Assembly: GCA_002373595.1 (NCBI GenBank)
Contig: DFKT01000055.1
Location: forward strand, 17,556 to 81,555
Source of the DNA: Lachnospiraceae bacterium UBA3638
GTDB lineage: Bacteria; Bacillota; Clostridia; Lachnospirales; Lachnospiraceae
Length of the DNA stretch: 64,000 bases
Reading direction: 5' to 3'
Part shown: in pieces, positions 1 to 7,029 of the stretch
How positions within the stretch are numbered: position 1 is the stretch's first letter
Layout: every line of letters starts with the position of its first letter
Notes under the pieces: generated by a model
The model's database searches: none
The model's input: only the letters and a program-made list of their open reading frames with translations
What the model was told of the DNA's origin: nothing
Position numbers and translations under genes: made by a program

Positions 1-304
1 ATACATGCGCAAATACAAACTTTCTCCACAGAGGAAGTCTCAGGATAAAAAAGACCATAAATCCCATGAATATCAGCGATATGAAGAGAATAAAGAGCTT
101 CTGATTCTGTAATATTCCAAAAGCAGATCCCCTGTTCTCAAGGTATTCAAGCTGAAGCCACTTATCAATAAGGACTATAGGCTCCTTGTCCTTGAGACTG
201 GCAATTGCAAGCTGCTTGGTATACTGATCGAAGATCATAAGAGCTACAGCGATCACCAGATCCGTTATAAGCATAAGCACTCTGTTGTATTCATTCTTTT
301 TCAT
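1..304 (-). CDS. lspA: Signal peptidase II, 5' part only (window edge)
   Basis: Lipoprotein signal peptidase, a polytopic membrane aspartyl protease that cleaves prolipoproteins before the lipidated cysteine. Only the first 101 codons are in the window; the gene runs off the left edge. The start ATG (302-304) lies 16 bases after the aroB stop. Visible are an N-terminal transmembrane segment ending in DQYTK, then ENRGSAFG, both conserved blocks of the LspA family, and a second hydrophobic segment. The later block with the second catalytic aspartate is outside the window. It is the last visible gene of the operon that begins near 4.5 kb. Confidence 0.9.
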   Translation of the reverse strand, partial: MKKNEYNRVLMLITDLVIAVALMIFDQYTKQLAIASLKDKEPIVLIDKWLQLEYLENRGSAFGILQNQKLFILFISLIFMGFMVFFILRLPLWRKFVFAHV

Positions 305-320
305 ATCAAGCTCCGGTAGA

Positions 321-1430
321 TCAGTCGTCCTCGTTAAAGTTTAATTCTTCCAATGCCGCTCTCATCTCATCATCAGTTATATCCGACTCGATGAAAGCTT
401 TTCCGATCTTCTTGAGTAGGATGAATCTGACGAAATTTCCGTCGTTTTTCTTGTCAGAATGAGCAATCTCAATGATCCTGTCGATATCAAGTTCATCAGC
501 TGAAATCGGCAGTCCGAAAGGAACAAACATATCACGGATCTCGTAGAAATCCTCCATCGAGATAAGGTCCCTCTTCCAGGAGATGAAAGCCGCCGCGATA
601 CATCCCAAAGCAACGCACTCACCATGCAGCAGCTCAGGCATCTTGTACTTCTCGATCGCATGTCCAAGGGTATGTCCCAGATTAAGGAGCGCTCTGTCGC
701 CCTTCTCAGTGGGATCCTTCTCAACTATAACTCTCTTGATATCACAGCTGCGAAGCAGCATCTCGGTAAGCGTATCAAGATCCCTGTCCGTGATCTCGTA
801 GTTGTGCTCAACGAGCCACATATAGAACTCCTCGTCCTTTAAGAGTCCGTGTTTCATGATCTCAGCAAAGCCTGCAGCAAACTGCCTGCCATCGAGAGTC
901 TTAAGAGTTGAAAGATTGGAATATACAAGGATCGGCATCTTAAATGCGCCGATCATATTCTTATATCCGTCAAGGTCAACACCGGTCTTTCCGCCTATGG
1001 AAGAATCGGTCTGTGCAAGGAGCGTAGTCGGCACCTGTACAAAATCTATACCGCGCAGGAAAGTAGCAGCTGCAAAACCGGTCATATCGCCTATCACGCC
1101 GCCTCCAAGAGCGATGAGAAGGTCATGTCTGTCAAAGTGCTCTTCGATCAGATATACATACAGCTTTCTGATCTCATCAAGAGTCTTGTGTTCTTCTCCT
1201 GCAGGGATCACATAGCTTTTGACACATAAAAAAGCATCGTCAGCCGCTTCCAGGAGCCCCTTTACCTCTTCAAGATAAAGCTTCTCGACATTGGAATCGG
1301 TGACGATACATACTCTCCTTCCGGAAAAGCCCAGCTCTGAGAGCTTCCCCGGAAGAGCATTAAAATTATTTTCAAAAAGAATATCGTAGATCGGCTTACT
1401 CTTTAAATGAACAGTAATACACTCGGACAT
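321..1430 (-). CDS. aroB: 3-dehydroquinate synthase
   Basis: Second step of the shikimate pathway, converting DAHP to 3-dehydroquinate with NAD+ and a divalent metal in the cytoplasm. The 369-residue product has the nucleotide-binding GGGVIGD block (about residues 109-115), the substrate-site run DSSIGGKTG, and metal-ligand blocks FAEIMKHG and GHTLGHAIE. The frame stays open nine codons upstream, overlapping sepF. The ATG at 1430 is preferred because a GAAGG site sits 11 bases before it and it begins 4 bases after the sepF stop. Length is normal for AroB. Co-transcription with sepF and lspA is implied by the tight spacing. Confidence 0.95.
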   Translation of the reverse strand: MSECITVHLKSKPIYDILFENNFNALPGKLSELGFSGRRVCIVTDSNVEKLYLEEVKGLLEAADDAFLCVKSYVIPAGEEHKTLDEIRKLYVYLIEEHFDRHDLLIALGGGVIGDMTGFAAATFLRGIDFVQVPTTLLAQTDSSIGGKTGVDLDGYKNMIGAFKMPILVYSNLSTLKTLDGRQFAAGFAEIMKHGLLKDEEFYMWLVEHNYEITDRDLDTLTEMLLRSCDIKRVIVEKDPTEKGDRALLNLGHTLGHAIEKYKMPELLHGECVALGCIAAAFISWKRDLISMEDFYEIRDMFVPFGLPISADELDIDRIIEIAHSDKKNDGNFVRFILLKKIGKAFIESDITDDEMRAALEELNFNEDD

Positions 1431-1434
1431 GGGA

Positions 1435-1926
1435 TCAAACGCCTTCGTCTGCGGCACTGTCGCCGTAAATGCTTACAGATTCCGGAGTGATGATATATAC
1501 AAACTTGGAGATCTGCTGATATCTGCCCTTGAGTGCATAGCAGGCACCAAAGGTGAAATCAAGGATCCTCTGTCTCTCGGTCTCCTGAATACCCTCTACA
1601 TTAAGAACTACGGTGCAACCGCGAAGAAGTGCATCTGCGATCTGCGGAGCGTCATCATCATAGCTGGCAGGCTCACTTCTGTAGATCTCCATACTCTCTC
1701 TCATACTTCCTCCTCTTTTGCCCGCATTGGCAGAAGCCTTAAAGGGTGAACTCTTGGTTTTCTTAGGTCTCTCATCTTCAAAATCGGAAGACTCCTCTTT
1801 CTTAAGTCTCTTGGGACCCGGAGTCACAGTTTCATCGCTATCGTCAAATTCCGAATCCATGTACTCGTCATCGTCCTCGGAATTATCAATCGTCATTGCT
1901 TTCATAAACTTGTCAATTGCGCCCAT
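1435..1926 (-). CDS. sepF: Cell division protein SepF
   Basis: SepF binds FtsZ and the membrane and helps organise the Z-ring. The 163-residue protein has a short N-terminal amphipathic segment, an acidic low-complexity linker rich in D, E and S (about residues 15-60), and a C-terminal SepF domain (about 80-155) with the family run GCTVVLNVEGI and a conserved DFxxGACYAL region. AAAGGA precedes the ATG. It follows yggS, as in many Firmicutes, where ylmE (yggS) and ylmF (sepF) are adjacent. Linker length varies in this family, so the size is unremarkable. Confidence 0.92.
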   Translation of the reverse strand: MGAIDKFMKAMTIDNSEDDDEYMDSEFDDSDETVTPGPKRLKKEESSDFEDERPKKTKSSPFKASANAGKRGGSMRESMEIYRSEPASYDDDAPQIADALLRGCTVVLNVEGIQETERQRILDFTFGACYALKGRYQQISKFVYIITPESVSIYGDSAADEGV

Positions 1927-1962
1927 TACCCAAATCCTTTCGTTCTATTTATTTCAAAAAAA

Positions 1963-2655
1963 TCAATAAACACGCTCTCCGAATATACCGGTCCCCACTC
2001 TCACAATATTCGATCCTTCATCGAGTGCTGTCAGGTAATCACCGGTCATACCCATTGATAAATAACGCATAGATATATTATGGTCTTTTTCTTTATCTAT
2101 GTCAAATATGTTTTGAAGCTTAAAAAACAGCGATTTCATCTCCCTGAAGTACTCTCTGTTGTCTTCCGGATCATCACATATGGGAGCGCTGGTCATAAGC
2201 CCGCAAACCCTTATTCCTTCGTACTTTTCAAGACTTCTGATAAAGCTTTCCGCGTCACCGGGTTTTATCCCGGCTTTGCTCTCCTCACCGGCTATATTTA
2301 TCTCGACAAGGATATCCGTCCTGATGCCGGCTTTGATCGAAAGATCACTTATCTTTTCAGCCAGCTTCTCAGAATCCACGCTATGGATAAGAACGACCTT
2401 GCCGATGATATACTTGACCTTATTGGTCTGCAGCCTTCCGATCATATGCCATCTGATATCACCGGGCAGCTGCGGTATCTTTTCAGTCAGTTCCTGTACG
2501 TAATTCTCACCGAAATCACGCACACCTGCGCCATATGCCTCCAGAATATCCGAAACGGGCTTTTTCTTGCTCACGGCAAGAAGAAGCGCATCCGGTGACT
2601 TTCCGGATTTTATTTCTTTATCAATGCGTATTATATTATCTGAAATGCTGCTCAT
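1963..2655 (-). CDS. yggS: PLP homeostasis protein, YggS/YlmE/PLPBP family
   Basis: Cytoplasmic pyridoxal-phosphate-binding protein with an alanine-racemase-like TIM-barrel fold. It affects vitamin B6 and amino-acid homeostasis and has no known enzymatic reaction. The 230 residues match the family length. LLAVSK near residue 30 holds the presumed PLP lysine. GENYVQEL, WHMIGRLQTNK and the C-terminal LSMGMTGDYLTAL and VRVGTGIFG runs are family signatures. The ATG directly follows the stop of the upstream HlyD-like gene, and sepF begins 36 bases downstream, so translation is likely coupled in one operon. Confidence 0.93.
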   Translation of the reverse strand: MSSISDNIIRIDKEIKSGKSPDALLLAVSKKKPVSDILEAYGAGVRDFGENYVQELTEKIPQLPGDIRWHMIGRLQTNKVKYIIGKVVLIHSVDSEKLAEKISDLSIKAGIRTDILVEINIAGEESKAGIKPGDAESFIRSLEKYEGIRVCGLMTSAPICDDPEDNREYFREMKSLFFKLQNIFDIDKEKDHNISMRYLSMGMTGDYLTALDEGSNIVRVGTGIFGERVY

Positions 2656-4041
2656 TTAATTGGATTTGATAAACTGATTGTCATCTACGCTTGATGCATC
2701 AAGAGCTATATAATCATATACTCTCAGACCGTATCTCGTATTCGACTTAACGATCGAGTAATCATGATTGCTTGAAAGTATCGTTACTTCCTTGAAATCC
2801 GCATATCCTTTGTTGATATTGTATACGCCTGTCAGCTCACCGCTCTCTTTGACAACAAATGTCCTCTGACCGTCATTAAAGTTGAGCACGTCCCCAGCTG
2901 ATATCTGTGAGTCATCCACGTAGTATACCCTCTTCTCTGAATCATATCCGTAAACCTCGACTTTGAGGTCCTTGATAGTGGGTTTATGATCGTCATCCCA
3001 CGCGGATATGAGTACGCTGTAATTGCCTTCTCCGTCATCCCTTACAAACTGTTCGTCTATCAGGAAGAACTGCTTCGTTACTATCGCTGAATTGGGTATC
3101 TTTAGACCTTCCTCTTCCCTGAGCACAAGCTCTATATCGAGATACCTGTCATTTGCAAAGGTAACCATCGAATTGTTGAATTCGAGTTCTACATAGTATC
3201 CGTCGTCGTTATGGTGGAGCTTTACCTTGCCCCAGGATTCATACTGATTCTTGAGGAAACGTACTCTTACATAATCCTCCTCGAGGAGTTTTTCACCGGT
3301 AGTCTGATCTACAGGTATGACAACGGACCATATCTCGCTTGTTGAGAGCTTGTAGATAGGCTCATTTGCGGCATGCAGGGAGTTACCAAGTATCTGTCCT
3401 CTGTCATAATCCGCATTGTTAAATACACTCTTATTAACGGTATCGGGAGTGAGTTCCTCATAACCGTCGATCCAGAATCCCGCAACTCCGGTCTCGGAGC
3501 TTGAAGCATACTTGAGCCCTCCCTGCGAAGCCGAAGCCGCGTTAAGGTCATCAAGGAGCATATTATTTGCGATCTTAAGTACGGTATTTTTAAGAGAATA
3601 CTTGAAGTCATACACAGAACCGAAGCTGTGATTATCATATGAATGGGTAAAGCTTACGATGTCATTCTTGAAATCATCGAGTTCGCTGTCGGAGAGCTTA
3701 TTTCCCTGGAGGCTCTGCTCCATGAGCATGTCATTGATCTTGCCGGTCTCGTCTACTGTATATACCAGGTCGCCCACGGCGAGTCTCTGACCTTCTCTGG
3801 CTACATAATTGACATATCCCGCATCATCAGTCATGTAGACTTTCTCATTTCTGATAGCGACAGCGGTATAGATCGTATTGGCTGCAAGGGATCCTTTAAC
3901 TACTTCATATCTGACCAGATGCTCGGTATGAAAATAATTAAATACCACAATAACAACATAGACGAGGATCCCCGCAAAGAGCGCCCCGCCTAATGTTATC
4001 TTTTTTTTGTTTTCAAATTTGAGAATATTTCCGTCAGCCAT
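2656..4041 (-). CDS. HlyD-like membrane-anchored adaptor protein
   Basis: 461-residue protein with a short basic cytoplasmic N-terminus, one transmembrane helix (about residues 18-37) and a large extracytoplasmic part. The part just after the helix resembles the biotinyl-lipoyl hairpin of HlyD/RND adaptors (REGQRLAVGDLVYTVDETG). A central all-beta region and a C-terminal beta-rich part follow. No transporter gene is adjacent, so this is probably not a classical efflux adaptor. Its place between a P-loop protein and yggS-sepF suggests a role in envelope or division biology (inference). The start overlaps the upstream stop by one base (TAATG). Confidence 0.7.
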   Translation of the reverse strand: MADGNILKFENKKKITLGGALFAGILVYVVIVVFNYFHTEHLVRYEVVKGSLAANTIYTAVAIRNEKVYMTDDAGYVNYVAREGQRLAVGDLVYTVDETGKINDMLMEQSLQGNKLSDSELDDFKNDIVSFTHSYDNHSFGSVYDFKYSLKNTVLKIANNMLLDDLNAASASQGGLKYASSSETGVAGFWIDGYEELTPDTVNKSVFNNADYDRGQILGNSLHAANEPIYKLSTSEIWSVVIPVDQTTGEKLLEEDYVRVRFLKNQYESWGKVKLHHNDDGYYVELEFNNSMVTFANDRYLDIELVLREEEGLKIPNSAIVTKQFFLIDEQFVRDDGEGNYSVLISAWDDDHKPTIKDLKVEVYGYDSEKRVYYVDDSQISAGDVLNFNDGQRTFVVKESGELTGVYNINKGYADFKEVTILSSNHDYSIVKSNTRYGLRVYDYIALDASSVDDNQFIKSN

Positions 4042-4460
4042 TAAAGAGAAACTATGATCTTATCCTTAACGGATGCAGGCAGATCGGATTCGTTAAGAGA
4101 TACACTCAGTACAAAATCTACATTGAAGTTGCTGCTGATATCCTCAAGCTTGGTTACGAAATCACTGATGTCCTGTCCTTCGAGAGATGCGATCTTGAGG
4201 AAACTGTCGAAATACATCTGCATAAGATCGTGATCCTGCGAGATGATGCCGTATATAAATCCGAGGAACTTATCTGCACTGTCGAGCTTGTAATTGGACA
4301 CATCGATCATTCTGACTTTATTGTTAAGTTCATACATATGCTTGGTACTCTTGTCAAGATAGACAATATTACCGGACACTTTGGTTATCTCGGAGTTAAC
4401 CTTTGCAAGCAGTTCTTTGGTCTTTCCTTTGCCCTTCTCGCCTACTATTAACTGTACCAT
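4041..4460 (-). CDS. Small P-loop protein of unknown function
   Basis: 139 residues starting with a beta strand and a Walker A loop, GEKGKGKT (residues 7-14). A Walker-B-like hydrophobic strand followed by an acidic residue is not obvious; NVDFVLSVSLNESDLP near the C-terminus is the best candidate. It is too short for a complete AAA or ParA protein. It is the first gene after a strong promoter (4497-4525), with an AGGAGG site before the ATG, and overlaps the HlyD-like gene by one base. The function cannot be named. Linkage to sepF and a membrane adaptor suggests a division- or envelope-associated nucleotide-binding protein. Confidence 0.65.
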   Translation of the reverse strand: MVQLIVGEKGKGKTKELLAKVNSEITKVSGNIVYLDKSTKHMYELNNKVRMIDVSNYKLDSADKFLGFIYGIISQDHDLMQMYFDSFLKIASLEGQDISDFVTKLEDISSNFNVDFVLSVSLNESDLPASVKDKIIVSL

Positions 4461-4496
4461 ATGTGAATCCTCCTAAGAAAGAAATTTGATATGTCC

Positions 4497-4525
4497 ATTA
4501 TACCCAAAATCGCCCAAAAACACAA
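4497..4525 (-). promoter_or_regulatory. Sigma-A-type promoter of the sepF-aroB-lspA operon
   Basis: On the minus strand, TTGTGT (4520-4525) is followed after exactly 17 bases by a perfect TATAAT (4497-4502). The start codon at 4460 is preceded by AGGAGG, leaving a 5' leader of about 30 bases. It sits directly after the D,D-carboxypeptidase stop and therefore separates two operons. Confidence 0.75.
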
Positions 4526-4529
4526 CAGA

Positions 4530-5513
4530 TTATTGCATCAGACAGAGCAATTCGTTCATACATCCGTAGAGCTTATCATTGTCCTGTGCCCGCATGACTA
4601 TGGCTATATAAGGGGTGCCTGCGGGGCTCTTGGCAAGGAGCACCAGGCAGTGTCCTGCAGCCGATGTAGAACCGGTCTTGCCGCCCACTACAGTAACACC
4701 GTGAGGGGCAACCCTGCCGCCGGAAAAGTAGCCGTTGGTATTCTTGACAGACATGGATACCTGATTGCCGGATTTGTTGTAATATACGGCCTCAAATGAA
4801 GACTGTGAGATGATCTCGGTGAAAGTCTCGTATTTCAAGGCTTCATTGAACATCAGATATATGTCATAAGGTGTCGTATAATGATTCTCGTCGGTAAGTC
4901 CGTGGGGATTGGTAAAATGAGTGCCTGTCGCGCCGATCGCGGCTGCTTCCTTATTCATCATATCCACGAAGCCTTCAATACTGCCGCCAACACCCTCTGC
5001 TATAAGGTTGGCAACATCATTTGCCGAATACATGAGAAGAACTCTGAGAGCCTGATCGAGCGACATCTTCTCACCCACTTTAAGGCCTGCAAGCTGAGCT
5101 CCGTATTCATTTACCAGACAGTTGGAAGTAACAGTGAGCATCTGGTCCGGAGAGCCGTATTTGATGGCAACGAGAGCGGTCATAACCTTCGTGATAGATG
5201 CAGGATTCACTCTCTCGTATGCATTCTTGCAGTAGACGGTCTCGAGAGTCTGAGTATTGAAAAGTACGGCAGCTTCGCAATCGGCAATACCTGCTCCCGC
5301 TTCACCGAAGTCGGTCGTCGGAGCAATGCATAGATTAGCTGCATATCCTGTAGCTCTGTCTCCGCCACCCGCAAAGAGGGACGAAAGGCCGCCTCCATTA
5401 CCGGAAGGCTGGTATTTTGCCGAATAACTTAAATTGCCGCACCCGCTCAATAAAAGAACGGCTGCGGTCAATAAAGAAACTGATCTGACTAAAAATCTAT
5501 CTGAATACTTCAC
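4530..5513 (-). CDS. D-alanyl-D-alanine carboxypeptidase, lipoprotein (peptidase S11)
   Basis: Penicillin-binding carboxypeptidase that trims the terminal D-Ala from peptidoglycan stem peptides outside the membrane. All three catalytic motifs are present: SITK (in NPASITKVM), SAN (YSANDVANL) and KTG (GGKTGSTSAAG). The chosen GTG start (5511-5513) gives a 327-residue product with a short basic start and the lipobox LLSGC at residues 21-25, so it should be lipid-anchored. The frame is open further upstream inside mgsA, but only the GTG start gives a sensible signal sequence; GGAG lies 4 bases before it. It overlaps the mgsA end by 17 bases and is the last gene of the mre operon. Confidence 0.9.
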   Translation of the reverse strand: MKYSDRFLVRSVSLLTAAVLLLSGCGNLSYSAKYQPSGNGGGLSSLFAGGGDRATGYAANLCIAPTTDFGEAGAGIADCEAAVLFNTQTLETVYCKNAYERVNPASITKVMTALVAIKYGSPDQMLTVTSNCLVNEYGAQLAGLKVGEKMSLDQALRVLLMYSANDVANLIAEGVGGSIEGFVDMMNKEAAAIGATGTHFTNPHGLTDENHYTTPYDIYLMFNEALKYETFTEIISQSSFEAVYYNKSGNQVSMSVKNTNGYFSGGRVAPHGVTVVGGKTGSTSAAGHCLVLLAKSPAGTPYIAIVMRAQDNDKLYGCMNELLCLMQ

Positions 5514-5892
5514 GCCACTCCATATCGCCTCTGTCCAGAGCTTTGACCATGAGTTCCGCACTTGCCAGATTGGTTGCAAGCGGAATATTATGCGTATCGC
5601 ATAGCTTTACGACATAATCCACATTGGGCTCATGTTCTTTCTGGGTCAGAGGATCTCTCAAAAAGATAACCAGATCTATCATGTTCTGCTCGATCTGAGC
5701 TCCAAGCTGCTGTTCTCCGCCAAGCGGGCCTGCCAGGAACTTATGAACGGTAAGGTTGGTAACCTCCTCGATAAGTCTGCCTGTGGTGCCTGTAGCATAT
5801 AGTGCATGCTTGCTGAGTATCCCCCTGTAAGCTACGCAAAAATTCTGCATCAGCTTCTTTTTTGCGTCATGCGCAACCAGCGCAACGTTCAT
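5497..5892 (-). CDS. mgsA: Methylglyoxal synthase-family protein with altered active-site residues
   Basis: MgsA converts dihydroxyacetone phosphate to methylglyoxal and phosphate, a bypass of lower glycolysis. The 131-residue protein aligns along its whole length with the family: VAHDAKKK at the N-terminus, YATGTTG (phosphate binding), GPLGG, FLRDPL and IPLATNLASAE. Two positions differ from what I recall of the E. coli enzyme. The catalytic base Asp71 corresponds to Glu60 (GGEQQ), and Asp101 corresponds to Asn90 (HEPN). Asp91 is kept as Asp80 and His98 as His87. The family assignment is firm, but activity is less certain. It lies between rodA and the carboxypeptidase gene. Confidence 0.85.
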   Translation of the reverse strand: MNVALVAHDAKKKLMQNFCVAYRGILSKHALYATGTTGRLIEEVTNLTVHKFLAGPLGGEQQLGAQIEQNMIDLVIFLRDPLTQKEHEPNVDYVVKLCDTHNIPLATNLASAELMVKALDRGDMEWREVFR

Positions 5893-5904
5893 AACATACC
5901 CCCT

Positions 5905-7026
5905 TTAGTTAACAGTATTCTGAGAACCCCTTCTCATTTGCAGCCTGACATTGAGGACGAATCCTATGCCGGCATACAGCGAGATCAGCGACGAATTACC
6001 GTAACTCATAAACGGAAGCGGAAGTCCCGTATTAGGTAACAAAAACGTCGCGACCCCTATATTGATAAATGTCTGAAATCCGATGAGTCCCCCAACTCCC
6101 GCCGCTATGATGCTTCCGCATATATCCGGCGCTCGGATCCCGATATCAATACATTCGAGCACTATCAAAAACAAAAGAATTATAACAACAGCCGATCCCC
6201 TGAATCCGAATTCCTCACCTACAACGGCAAAGATCAGGTCCGTTTCCGCTTCAGAAAGGAATTTACCGTTCTTGACCGAAGTGATCTTATTATTCTTGTA
6301 TCCCTTTCCTTCCAGCTGCCCCGAAGCTATCGCCGTCACGGAGTTTTTCTGCTGGTAGGAAATGTTTGGATACTCATCGGGATAGAAATATCCGAGGAGT
6401 CTCTCCATCTGGTAACCTTCGAGGAAATCCGAGCCCTTGGACATTGCTTTCTGGATAAAGATACCCGCAACGGGAAGAGCTATGATCAGAACGGCGATTA
6501 TCAGCTTGTAGCTTATCTTTCCCGCATACATGATCACACAGAAAAGAGCTGCAAGAACGATCGAAGTCGACAGATCGGGCTGTTTTACGACCAAAAAGAA
6601 AGGAATTGCAAATAGTACCACACATGCCGCAATTACGCGGAAAGTATTGAATTCTTCCTTTCTTTTCATAATATACGCTGCATAGAATAAAATCAACAAT
6701 ATTTTGACAAATTCGGAGGGCTGGAACTGTACGCCTCCCAGCTTTAACCAGCGCTGCGCATTATGGGATGTCTCACCCATGAAAAGTACCGCGGAAAGGA
6801 GTCCTATGATAACGACATAAATGAGTGGATAGAGCTTCTGGATGATATGATAGTCGATCAGGATACATATGACCATACCGACTACACCGACAACAGCTCC
6901 CCTTATCTGTTTGATCTGGAAGCTTTCCTCGGCACTGCCGATCGCCATTATACCTATCACGGTTACGGCGATCACATATATGACCAGTTTGAAGTCAAAA
7001 TTTCTTAATCTGTAATTTCTGAACAT
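5905..7026 (-). CDS. rodA: Rod-shape SEDS glycosyltransferase RodA
   Basis: SEDS-family peptidoglycan polymerase of the elongasome, working with PBP2 and MreBCD. The 373-residue protein has about ten transmembrane segments. A long extracytoplasmic loop follows MERLLGYFYPDEYP, and C-terminal family blocks include AVVGEEFGF, NIGVATFLLPNTGLPLPF and SYGNSSLI. The length matches RodA rather than the longer FtsW tails, and the position 3 bases after the PBP2 stop supports RodA over FtsW or SpoVE. The ATG is part of a TAAGATATG junction with the upstream gene. Confidence 0.92.
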   Translation of the reverse strand: MFRNYRLRNFDFKLVIYVIAVTVIGIMAIGSAEESFQIKQIRGAVVGVVGMVICILIDYHIIQKLYPLIYVVIIGLLSAVLFMGETSHNAQRWLKLGGVQFQPSEFVKILLILFYAAYIMKRKEEFNTFRVIAACVVLFAIPFFLVVKQPDLSTSIVLAALFCVIMYAGKISYKLIIAVLIIALPVAGIFIQKAMSKGSDFLEGYQMERLLGYFYPDEYPNISYQQKNSVTAIASGQLEGKGYKNNKITSVKNGKFLSEAETDLIFAVVGEEFGFRGSAVVIILLFLIVLECIDIGIRAPDICGSIIAAGVGGLIGFQTFINIGVATFLLPNTGLPLPFMSYGNSSLISLYAGIGFVLNVRLQMRRGSQNTVN

Positions 7027-7029
7027 ATC

